Below are positions 1-6,303 of a DNA stretch of 8,610 nt, piece after piece. A program made the translations under genes and the position numbers. Source of the stretch: Ignavibacteriales bacterium. Lineage in GTDB: Bacteria > Bacteroidota > Ignavibacteria > Ignavibacteriales > Melioribacteraceae. A model generated the notes under the pieces. The model searched no databases. It was given only the letters and a program-made list of their open reading frames with translations, and was not told where the DNA came from. Location of the stretch: contig JAFGID010000312.1 in assembly GCA_016929735.1 (NCBI GenBank), forward strand, positions 1-8,610. Direction: 5' to 3'. Position 1 is the stretch's first letter, and each line of letters opens with the position of its first letter.

Positions 1-1233
1 AGCAGTACCCCACCAAATACTATAACTTGAATCTCTAACAGTTTTTGCACTCTGTATTCTTTGTGCCTCGGCATACCAGTCAATACTTGTACCCATACCA
101 AAACCACCGATGAGTGCAATAACCAGCATTGTAATAAACCAAGCAAAAGGGAAATCGCCACCAAACCAACTTGTAAAGGCAAATGGGTCAATACGCCAAG
201 ACTGACCGTCATGATTATACTCAGAAATTAATTTCCAAGTACTTCCGTTATCAGTTGAATATTCAAGATTAACTCTTGAATCATCTAATAAAGGAACCCA
301 GACGATTAAATATTCGTGACCGGGAATTAAAATATCATTATCACTAGGAAAGAGTATTATTGTTGAATCTTCCTTTCTTTGCTGATTTTTATCATTCGCT
401 AAAATATTGATTTTATTTTTTGATTCTTCATAGATAGCAATCGTATCAATTTCTGAACTAATTACAAATGAATTATTCTTAGATATTATTTTATTCGTTT
501 CAGAATTTAATATTCTTAATTTAGTTGTTGTTTGTGAGTTAATCGATTCTGGTACTTGCCAATAAGATGTGCTGTTAAGGGAATCTAATTTTTCAATAAT
601 ACCCGAAGGTCCACCTGCGGCGATAATTCCCCAAATTGATACGATAATAATTACAGCAAATGCAATAACACCCTGTTGAAAATCAGCCATAATTACGCCC
701 CAATAACCAGCGGAAAGCACATACAGGGCACAGATTGTCGAAAATACAGTTAATCCAATCCATTCATCCCATCCAAATAAATAACCACAAACTTTACCCA
801 TCGCAATACCAACCCATCCAAGAATGAACATATTCATAAACACCTGCCAGCCGGAAATCCATCCCCTCAACATCTCTGCACCAAGTCCACCAAATCTTAA
901 GGTATTCCACTCTGCCTGAGTGTAGGCAAGTGAACGCCTGAAAATTCTTGTTGAAACAAATGCACTAATTGCGCACCAGGCAGAAAAGAATGTGTACCAG
1001 ATACCCATAAAACCGTATTTGTAAATTACACCTGTTACCCATATTGGTGTATCAGTTGCGGTATGTGTTGCGTAGACAGATGATGCGGGCAACCACCAAG
1101 GCAAGCCGCGCCCAGCAAGGAAAAAATCTGATTCGGAGCGTTTGCCTAATCTGTAAAATAGAACACCAGCTCCAACCATAATTAAAACAAATAGTGCAAC
1201 CCAAAGCCAGTCTAAAAATTGAAATGTTACCAT
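1..1233 (-). CDS. Sodium:solute symporter (SSS family) with large extracytoplasmic insert, C-terminus beyond window
   Basis: Frame stays open from ATG 1233 to the left edge (411 residues, no stop). AAAGGA at 1241-1246 lies 7 nt before the ATG and supports this start. The protein should be an inner-membrane Na+-coupled transporter; its substrate cannot be read. Seen: hydrophobic helix 8-28; the SSS signature SESDFFLAGRGLPWW at 33-47; a polar core helix with ATHTATDTP (55-63), recalling an SSS subgroup with an ADTP-like motif; further helices near 72-91, 125-148, 155-175, 180-203 and 356-382; then AEAQRIQSAKTVRD (388 on), matching the cytoplasmic loop of that subgroup. Residues about 205-350 form a hydrophilic insert between LeuT-fold helices TM5 and TM6, where relatives (from memory) have a short loop. 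Its last part (about 300-348, with YSTDNGSTW at 325-333) resembles a Kre9/KNH1-like beta domain. SSS proteins usually exceed 450 residues, so the C-terminal helices, including half of the Na+ site, are missing. Family confident; substrate unknown. Confidence 0.9.
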   Translation of the reverse strand, partial: MVTFQFLDWLWVALFVLIMVGAGVLFYRLGKRSESDFFLAGRGLPWWLPASSVYATHTATDTPIWVTGVIYKYGFMGIWYTFFSAWCAISAFVSTRIFRRSLAYTQAEWNTLRFGGLGAEMLRGWISGWQVFMNMFILGWVGIAMGKVCGYLFGWDEWIGLTVFSTICALYVLSAGYWGVIMADFQQGVIAFAVIIIVSIWGIIAAGGPSGIIEKLDSLNSTSYWQVPESINSQTTTKLRILNSETNKIISKNNSFVISSEIDTIAIYEESKNKINILANDKNQQRKEDSTIILFPSDNDILIPGHEYLIVWVPLLDDSRVNLEYSTDNGSTWKLISEYNHDGQSWRIDPFAFTSWFGGDFPFAWFITMLVIALIGGFGMGTSIDWYAEAQRIQSAKTVRDSSYSIWWGTA

Positions 1234-1261
1234 AATTTGTTCCTTTATTTTTTTAATCAAA

Positions 1262-1303
1262 AGTCAGATGTCAAGAGTAAGAAGCAAGACACGAGACGTT
1301 AGA
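1262..1303. repeat. Degenerate 7-bp tandem phrase (6 units) in spacer
   Basis: Six consecutive 7-mers read on the plus strand: AGTCAGA, TGTCAAG, AGTAAGA, AGCAAGA, CACGAGA, CGTTAGA. A loose consensus is NGTNAGA. The block fills about 40 of the 101 bp between the ArsC-like gene and the symporter gene. It is not in a coding frame and no terminator-like hairpin with a T-run goes with it. Function unknown. Confidence 0.55.
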
Positions 1304-1334
1304 TTTTAATATATTTTTCAGTGAAATCAGTCTG

Positions 1335-1682
1335 TTACTCTTTATCATTTTCGATCCATTTATTCCATATTTCAGGTTGATATCCCAGAATTACTTCTTT
1401 TCCATTTCTAATAATCGGTGTTTTAAAAAGCAAGGCATCGTTCAACAATTCTTCTTCAATGTCAAACTTCATATATTTCAAATTTCTTTTTCGGTATTGC
1501 TTTCCTTCAGTATCAATTAATTCTTCGACAGAAAAATATCGTTTAATATTTTCCAACTCGCCGGGACTTATACCTTTAATTTTCAAATCGCGAAAATGAT
1601 AATTGATGTTTCGCTCCTTGAAAAATCTTTCTGCTTTTCTTGTATCCTGACAATCTTTTCGACCGAATATTTGTATGTTCAT
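1335..1682 (-). CDS. ArsC/Spx/YffB-family thioredoxin-fold protein
   Basis: 115 residues, the usual size for the ArsC-related family of small cytoplasmic thioredoxin-fold proteins. The N-terminus is a beta strand followed by GRKDCQDTRKAERFF (7-21), with a single cysteine, C11, where ArsC and YffB keep their catalytic cysteine. The second cysteine of the Spx CxxC switch is absent (C11, then T14). KTP at 87-89 matches the conserved basic-Thr/Arg-Pro segment with the cis-proline, and GYQPEIW (100-106) matches the family's C-terminal end. It may be a glutathione- or thiol-dependent reductase; arsenate reduction is not shown, since no ars genes are nearby. The gene starts 11 bp after waaA, and the gap and the waaA 3' end hold a 10-bp-period repeat. 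No Shine-Dalgarno site is visible before the ATG, so translation may depend on coupling to waaA. Family call confident, substrate open. Confidence 0.85.
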   Translation of the reverse strand: MNIQIFGRKDCQDTRKAERFFKERNINYHFRDLKIKGISPGELENIKRYFSVEELIDTEGKQYRKRNLKYMKFDIEEELLNDALLFKTPIIRNGKEVILGYQPEIWNKWIENDKE

Positions 1683-1685
1683 AAA

Positions 1686-1709
1686 AATTCGTGTTAATTC
1701 GTGGAATTC
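1686..1709. repeat. 10-bp-period direct repeat (AATTCGTG x2) across waaA stop
   Basis: AATTCGTG occurs at 1686-1693 and again at 1696-1703, exactly 10 bp apart, followed by a partial third copy (ATTC at 1706-1709). The block spans the 3' end of waaA, so the last residues of WaaA (NSTN) and its stop codon are encoded by repeat sequence. It also fills the whole 11-bp gap before the ArsC-like gene. Confidence 0.5.
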
Positions 1710-2986
1710 ATATTTAATAAATTTATCTCATCGAAGATTTTTTTTGTGGCTCCGATATGTGTATTTACATAATTAAAGCATATATTTCCTGATTCTTTTC
1801 TGAATTCCTCGTCCCAGAATAGTTGTCGCAGTGTTCTATATGCTTCTTTCCTATTTCGAATTACAATACCACCACCGATTTCTTCAAGTTCTTGTGCTTC
1901 TTGGCTATTCTGTATTTTCGGTCCGAATAAAACAGGTATTCCATATACTGCAGGCTCTAAAACATTATGAATACCTTGCTTAAAACTTCCACCAACAAAG
2001 GCAACATTTGCATAATAATATAATGTCAATAAAATTCCAATTGAGTCAATGATTATAATTCTTTCATATTTGTAATTGTTAATAAATGAGAAACGAATTG
2101 TCTTAAGTTTATCTGCAAATTCATTTTCAATTTTTTCTAAGTGAAGTAATGTTGGTTCGTGTGGAGCAACAATCATAATAATATTTTCGTCATACTTTGC
2201 TAACTTTTCAAATGCGGGAAAGATTACATTTTCATCTGCTTCCCAAGAGGAGCCAAATACAAATACTTTTTTGTCCACGAAAAAATCAAGAGAAAATAAT
2301 TTCTTTTCTTTTGCGTCGAGGCTTTTCTGATATACCCTATCAAAGCGTGTGTCGCCGACCACTTTTAATTTTTCTCTTTCAATATCAAAATCGAGAAAAT
2401 TATCCAAATCATCTTTTGATACTGTGAGAATTTTTGTGATTGACTTATAAATTGATTTATGCAAACTTTTAATTAAAAACCATTTTCGCTTTGAATTTTT
2501 TCTCATTGTTGCATCAACAATAAAGCTCGGAATATTTTGTTTTTTCAATTGCCAGATAAAATTTGGCCAGATGTCATATCGCATAAATACCGCAAGATGA
2601 GGATGAACAAGTGTTAAAAACTTTTTTGCGTTACCCGGTGAATCAAAAGGCATATAAGTAATTACATCGGGGAATGGATATTTTAATGAATTTTCGTATC
2701 CTGATGGAGAGTAGAAACTAACAATGATATTAAATTTGTTTTGTTTTTTAATTTGTTCTATAATCGGTTTTGCTTGCTCAAATTCTCCCATTGATGAAGA
2801 ATGAAACCAAATTGTTTTTTTACCCTTATCTAATTTTTCTAATTTTGCTTTAAGTTCTCGCTGCCAATTTTTTCTTCCTTGTAACCCACGCTTGATTTTA
2901 TAATTCACAAGTGATGCAATTACGAAAAATACAAACAGAAGCGGAATTAAAATTGCATTGTAAAGAAAAAACCATATTTTACTCAT
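1694..2986 (-). CDS. waaA: 3-deoxy-D-manno-octulosonic acid (Kdo) transferase WaaA/KdtA
   Basis: 430 residues, the usual length for WaaA. The enzyme transfers Kdo from CMP-Kdo to the lipid A precursor at the cytoplasmic face of the inner membrane, the first step of LPS core assembly. Seen: an N-terminal hydrophobic anchor (5-27); HSSSMGE at 62-68, with E68 at the position of the catalytic base; SFYSPSGYE at 90-98; FMRYDIWPN at 134-142 (Asp where many members have Glu); GDTRFDRV in the linker region; and the GT-B C-terminal donor-site motif starting GGSF at 332-335 and continuing through a HNVLEPA segment. The start at 2986 is preceded by AAAGGG (2996-3001) with a 9-nt gap; this site partly overlaps the end of an inverted octamer repeat. 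It sits between a heptosyltransferase-like gene upstream and an ArsC-like gene downstream, fitting an LPS-core cluster. Whether it adds one or more Kdo units cannot be told. Confidence 0.96.
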   Translation of the reverse strand: MSKIWFFLYNAILIPLLFVFFVIASLVNYKIKRGLQGRKNWQRELKAKLEKLDKGKKTIWFHSSSMGEFEQAKPIIEQIKKQNKFNIIVSFYSPSGYENSLKYPFPDVITYMPFDSPGNAKKFLTLVHPHLAVFMRYDIWPNFIWQLKKQNIPSFIVDATMRKNSKRKWFLIKSLHKSIYKSITKILTVSKDDLDNFLDFDIEREKLKVVGDTRFDRVYQKSLDAKEKKLFSLDFFVDKKVFVFGSSWEADENVIFPAFEKLAKYDENIIMIVAPHEPTLLHLEKIENEFADKLKTIRFSFINNYKYERIIIIDSIGILLTLYYYANVAFVGGSFKQGIHNVLEPAVYGIPVLFGPKIQNSQEAQELEEIGGGIVIRNRKEAYRTLRQLFWDEEFRKESGNICFNYVNTHIGATKKIFDEINLLNMNSTN

Positions 2987-2998
2987 AAATATTTTCCC

Positions 2999-3057
2999 TT
3001 TGCTGCTTTGTTTCTTCGTGGCAGACTAGAAATGCCAACAAGACACCAAGGCACAAA
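2999..3057. repeat. Imperfect inverted repeat built of octamer modules
   Basis: The plus strand at 2999-3023 reads TTTGCTGC, TTTGTTTC, TTCGTGGCA. The minus strand from 3057 back to 3033 reads TTTGTGCC, TTGGTGTC, TTGTTGGCA. The two 25-bp arms match at 18 of 25 positions by hand alignment and flank a 9-nt centre (3024-3032), so the transcript could fold into an imperfect hairpin. The element fills most of the 73-bp gap between the GT9 gene and waaA, and its edge overlaps the likely waaA ribosome binding site. There is no T-run as in a classical intrinsic terminator. Confidence 0.55.
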
Positions 3058-3059
3058 TT

Positions 3060-4058
3060 TTACTTTTTATTAAATTGAATGAACTCTATTAACTCATTAA
3101 AAATATTATTAGGTGTAAGTTCAGTCATACACTTAAAATGTTTTTTAGGGCATTTATTCAAACCAATATGAGAACATGGTCTACAAGTTAATAAATTATT
3201 TTCAAAAATTATATGTTCGCAATTGTATGGGAAAAATCCAAACTCACGAATAGTTGAGCCATAAAAAACGGCCACTGGAGTTTTGGTTGCAACTGCTGTA
3301 TGCATAAGTCCTGAATCATTGCATAAGACAATTTCACATTTTTTCATATCCTCTGCCGTTTGCAAAAGATTATTATTATTTGATAAATTTATTGCATTGG
3401 GGAGTTCTCTTGAGATATCATAACAAATTATTTTATCATCTTTTCCACCGAACAGAACAATTTTGTAATTTTCACTGATTAGCATCTTTGCCAATTCGAT
3501 AAAATATTCCTTTGGATATCTCTTAGAAAAATGTTTACTACCCGGGCAAATGCCAATATATTTTTCATTATCACTTAATACTGATTTAATGGAATGCGGG
3601 ATAAAAATATCCAATCCGTAATTATCTAATAATATTCCCGGTAGACTTTCTGCATATCTTTCGGGTATTGAATCTATAGACTTTAATAAATTTATTTTTA
3701 GTCTTACAAATAAAAACTTCTTAAAATTATGTTTTTTAAATCTTACTCTCGGACATTTTAATTTTCGAACCAGCCTTCTGCTTTTACGACTATTCTGCAA
3801 ATCAATAATTAAATCATAATTATTTTTTTTTAAAATAGATATCAATTCTTCAGCATTATCGTTTTTATATTCATACAATTTATTGAGTATAGGGTTGTAC
3901 TTATAAACATCAGAAAAATTATTTCGGACAAGAAAATCAATTTTGATCTTAGGATATTTAGTTTTGATTTCACGAATCACTGGAGTAGTTAATAGGACAT
4001 CTCCCAGCGAACTTAAACGAATAATTAGAATTTTATTTGAGTTTTTTAGTTTCAACAT
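3060..4058 (-). CDS. Glycosyltransferase family 9 (ADP-heptose:LPS heptosyltransferase-like)
   Basis: 332 residues, typical for GT9. Enzymes of this family add heptose (or a related sugar) to the LPS inner core at the cytoplasmic side of the membrane. Seen: the N-terminal GT9 signature IIRLSSLGDVLLTTP (12-26); the C-terminal donor-binding domain opening with ICPGSKHFSKRYP (from 170); and CNDSGLMHTA (246 on), the GT9 motif contacting the nucleotide sugar, followed by TPVAVFYGST. The C-terminal end has four cysteines (292, 295, 303, 310) in a CRPC...KCP...KCM arrangement, which I recall from Bacteroidota-type GT9 proteins; it may bind a metal or be structural. It lies 73 bp upstream of waaA in the same direction, supporting a role in the LPS core, though acceptor and sugar cannot be assigned (WaaC, WaaF or WaaQ-like). 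No clear Shine-Dalgarno site precedes ATG 4058. It is noticeably Lys/Asn-rich. Confidence 0.9.
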   Translation of the reverse strand: MLKLKNSNKILIIRLSSLGDVLLTTPVIREIKTKYPKIKIDFLVRNNFSDVYKYNPILNKLYEYKNDNAEELISILKKNNYDLIIDLQNSRKSRRLVRKLKCPRVRFKKHNFKKFLFVRLKINLLKSIDSIPERYAESLPGILLDNYGLDIFIPHSIKSVLSDNEKYIGICPGSKHFSKRYPKEYFIELAKMLISENYKIVLFGGKDDKIICYDISRELPNAINLSNNNNLLQTAEDMKKCEIVLCNDSGLMHTAVATKTPVAVFYGSTIREFGFFPYNCEHIIFENNLLTCRPCSHIGLNKCPKKHFKCMTELTPNNIFNELIEFIQFNKK

Positions 4059-4087
4059 AACTCAGTAATGAAAATATAATATTTCTA

Positions 4088-4127
4088 ACTTTGCGTCTTG
4101 GCTCCGTTGCAGTGAAAAATACAAAGT
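4088..4127. repeat. Octamer phrase with short inverted ends
   Basis: The plus strand at 4090-4114 reads TTTGCGTC, TTGGCTCC, GTTGCAGTG, the same three-module layout as each arm of the element at 2999-3057. ACTTTG (4088-4093) and CAAAGT (4122-4127) form 6-bp inverted ends. It occupies more than half of the 71-bp gap between the DJ-1-like gene and the GT9 gene. Confidence 0.45.
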
Positions 4128-4129
4128 GC

Positions 4130-4642
4130 TTACTTATTCAATTTCGAAATAATCGCATTAGCAAAGTCAGGTGCTGCGTTGGCATCCCTACCCGTAATGA
4201 TATTTTCAGAAATTACTACTGGCTGATCAAGATAAATTGCACCTTCCTTTTCCAACTCAACTCTATCTTCAGGATAGCATACTGCTTCTATATTATTTAA
4301 CAAACTTGCTCTTGCTAGAATAACAGGAGCACTGCAAATAGCTGTTACCAATTTTCCTGCTCTATAAAATTCATTTGCGTAATTATGCAATTCTTTATTG
4401 TTCCAATAATTTTTCACACCGCTTCCACCGATAAAAATTATGCTTAAAAAATTACTCTCGTGAATATTATAAATGGATATATCTGGTTGAACTTTCATTC
4501 CGTTTTTCCCTACACATAAAGATTGAGTATCGGAAGCAATGAATACTTCGAAGCCTGACTTTTCAAGTTCATTTTTGATTGTTGTATATTCAATTTCATT
4601 AAACATTTTGGCGGGTAATATTATAAGAATATTTCTTTTCAT
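4130..4642 (-). CDS. DJ-1/PfpI (ThiJ) family protein
   Basis: 170 residues, close to the usual 170-190 of the single-domain DJ-1/PfpI family; probably cytoplasmic. Seen: N-terminal strand ILIILPAKMFNEIEY with E18, at the place of the conserved glutamate that hydrogen-bonds the reactive cysteine; IFIGGSG (69-75); and the nucleophile elbow TAICSAPVILARA (100-112) with C103. The residue after the cysteine is Ser, not the His of PfpI-type proteases, so a protease role is unlikely. A DJ-1/YajL-like stress or deglycase-type role is possible but unproven. GRDANAAPDF near the C-terminus fits the family's last helix region. It is the first gene of the leftward cluster and diverges from the PBP4 gene across a 159-bp A/T-rich region. 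No Shine-Dalgarno site precedes ATG 4642. It has no evident link to LPS synthesis and may simply be a neighbour. Family certain, function open. Confidence 0.9.
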   Translation of the reverse strand: MKRNILIILPAKMFNEIEYTTIKNELEKSGFEVFIASDTQSLCVGKNGMKVQPDISIYNIHESNFLSIIFIGGSGVKNYWNNKELHNYANEFYRAGKLVTAICSAPVILARASLLNNIEAVCYPEDRVELEKEGAIYLDQPVVISENIITGRDANAAPDFANAIISKLNK

Positions 4643-4801
4643 AAAAATTTTATATTTATTAAAAAATTATTTTAGAGTAATAAAAATATTAAAAATTAAA
4701 CAAACAATTAAAAAAAAAATTTGTTATTTATTTTTCTTTTGCCTTATTTTTTGTTAATTTATCAAAGGAAATATTTACTTTTTGATAAAACCTATAATAA
4801 A
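4643..4801. promoter_or_regulatory. Divergent intergenic region, likely promoters for both operons
   Basis: This 159-bp stretch separates the divergent DJ-1-like and PBP4 genes, so it should hold the promoters of both gene clusters. It is extremely A/T-rich, with a run of ten A at 4710-4719. I see no pair of -35/-10 boxes good enough to name. Near matches to the Bacteroidota -7 box (TA..TTTG with one extra T) occur around 4745-4753 and 4777-4784, but the spacing is off, so no promoter is assigned. Confidence 0.5.
4758..4789. promoter_or_regulatory. Perfect 9-bp inverted repeat upstream of the PBP4 gene
   Basis: TTTATCAAA (4758-4766) and TTTGATAAA (4781-4789) are exact reverse complements separated by 14 nt. 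Two further G-U pairs (4767/4780 and 4768/4779) could extend an RNA stem, leaving a 10-nt loop. The dyad ends 12 nt before the chosen ATG at 4802. It could be an operator for a dimeric regulator or a leader hairpin; the sequence alone does not decide. Confidence 0.45.
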
Positions 4802-6280
4802 ATGAAAAAAATAACGATATTATTTAATTTTTTATTATTTTTCAGTATCGGTTGTAGCACAGACGTTACTTCAGTAAAAACAAATAATTTTCAAAACTTA
4901 AAACTTCAGATAACTGAAATCTTTGACGACCCAAGATTTGAAAATGCCTTCTGGGGAGTTTTAATTCAATCATTGGAAACAGGTGAAATCTGGTATGCAA
5001 GAAACCCCAATAAATTGTTTATGCCCGCTTCTAATGAAAAAATTCCAACATCCGCGACAGCACTACTAAATTTAGGCCCAGACTTTACATTTACATCGAC
5101 CCTTTCTTACGCAGGCGAAATTAAAGATTCAATTTTATTTGGTGATTTAATAGTCTGGAGTAACGGCGATCCGACAATGTATAACAGATTTTATTCTGAT
5201 GCGCGAGACGTGTTTTGGCAATGGGCTGATTCATTGAAAAAATTAGGAATTAAAAAAATAACGGGAAATGTTATCGGCGACGATAATGCCTTTGATGACG
5301 AACCTTTCGGAGATGGTTGGTCTTTTGATGGCTTGGATGTTTGGTATTCTGCCGAAATTGGTGCACTGCAATTAAACGAAAATTGTGTTGATTTGAAAAT
5401 CTTCCCTCCAAAAGATAATTTTAATGATGTAAAAATAATCCCCAATTTACAAAGTAACTATTATAAAATATTTCAAGAAATTGAAATTATTGATTCTGGC
5501 AGAACATCAATCAGTGTTACAAGAAAATTCGGAACAAACGATATTTTAATAAAAGGTAAACTTGTCAAAGGAAGCAATGAATTTGAAAGAACACCTTCAA
5601 TCACTAATCCAACCTTGTTTTACGTAACGGTTTTGAAGGAAACATTCGAAGAGAAAGGAATCTTAATTGATGGCAAGCCTATTGATTGTGATGAAATAAA
5701 TTATTTTGATAGTGAATATACTGAACAAACTATACTAATTGAACATCAATCGGCACCATTAAAAGACATCTTGGCCGGTTTAATGAAGCGTAGTCAAAAT
5801 CTTTATGCTGAGACGATAGCCAAACTTTTGGGTTGGAAAGAATATAAATTAGGTTCTTTTTCAAATGGAAGAAATGTTGTAGAAAAAACACTTGAAAAAA
5901 TGGGAATTGAAAAAGGAACATATCAATACCGTGATGGTTCAGGATTGACAAGGTACAATTATATTTCTCCTGAACAAATTGTAAAAATTTTGACATATAT
6001 GCATAATAGCGAGTATTGGCCAATATGGTATAATATTCAATCAATTGCAGGAGTTGATGGAACATTAAGAAACAGAATGAAGGAAACAAAATGCGAAGGA
6101 AATGTGCATGCAAAAACAGGAACGATTTCAAATGTTCGAGCATTATCAGGTTATGTTACAACTGCTGATAGGGAGATGCTGGCCTTTTCATTCCTTGTAA
6201 ATTCATATCGAGCATCTTCCCAAGCGACCGAAGAGTTAACAGATGGGGTGTTAGAATTGTTAGCAAATTTCAAAAAATAA
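4802..6280 (+). CDS. dacB: D-alanyl-D-alanine carboxypeptidase/endopeptidase, PBP4 type (peptidase S13)
   Basis: 492 residues from ATG 4802, in the normal range for class C penicillin-binding protein PBP4. It should cut the terminal D-Ala and/or D-Ala-mDAP cross-links of peptidoglycan in the periplasm. All three active-site motifs are visible: SxxK as SNEK at 77-80 (serine nucleophile S77), SxN as SQN at 331-333, and KTG at 438-440. The roughly 250 residues between the first two motifs fit the PBP4-specific inserted domains. The N-terminus MKKITILFNFLLFFSIGC looks like a lipoprotein signal with C18 as lipidation site; Ser at -3 is not the preferred lipobox residue, so this is probable only. 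An in-frame ATG at 4721 would add 27 hydrophobic residues ahead of this signal and is disfavoured. No Shine-Dalgarno site is close to 4802. The next gene follows after 23 bp and may be cotranscribed. Confidence 0.95.
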   Translation: MKKITILFNFLLFFSIGCSTDVTSVKTNNFQNLKLQITEIFDDPRFENAFWGVLIQSLETGEIWYARNPNKLFMPASNEKIPTSATALLNLGPDFTFTSTLSYAGEIKDSILFGDLIVWSNGDPTMYNRFYSDARDVFWQWADSLKKLGIKKITGNVIGDDNAFDDEPFGDGWSFDGLDVWYSAEIGALQLNENCVDLKIFPPKDNFNDVKIIPNLQSNYYKIFQEIEIIDSGRTSISVTRKFGTNDILIKGKLVKGSNEFERTPSITNPTLFYVTVLKETFEEKGILIDGKPIDCDEINYFDSEYTEQTILIEHQSAPLKDILAGLMKRSQNLYAETIAKLLGWKEYKLGSFSNGRNVVEKTLEKMGIEKGTYQYRDGSGLTRYNYISPEQIVKILTYMHNSEYWPIWYNIQSIAGVDGTLRNRMKETKCEGNVHAKTGTISNVRALSGYVTTADREMLAFSFLVNSYRASSQATEELTDGVLELLANFKK

Positions 6281-6303
6281 ATATTTTTAAAAAAGGAATT
6301 ATT

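Noticed and set aside
1335..1682. Calling the small gene an arsenate reductase or Spx regulator
   Set aside because: There are no ars genes nearby, and the CxxC redox pair of Spx is missing; only the wider family is supported.
2197..2427. 76-codon plus-strand open frame inside waaA
   Set aside because: It lies opposite a well-supported gene, and no ribosome binding site or known motif was seen.
4130..4642. Calling the DJ-1/PfpI protein a protease
   Set aside because: The residue after C103 is Ser rather than the His of PfpI-type catalytic sites.
4699..4725. 6-bp inverted repeat AACAAA/TTTGTT around a run of ten A
   Set aside because: It is too short and too A/T-rich to separate from chance, and it is not placed as a terminator for either gene cluster.
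4793..4798. Perfect TATAAT hexamer
   Set aside because: It is only 3 nt before the dacB start, so transcription would begin inside the gene, and no -35 box sits at the right distance.
4721..4801. Upstream in-frame ATG at 4721 extending the PBP4 protein by 27 residues
   Set aside because: It would put a second hydrophobic stretch ahead of a normal signal peptide, has no ribosome binding site, and lies within the promoter-like A/T-rich region.
5730..6143. 137-codon open frame on the minus strand inside dacB
   Set aside because: It is antisense to a gene with all three PBP active-site motifs; its His/Phe/Leu-rich translation has no recognisable domain.
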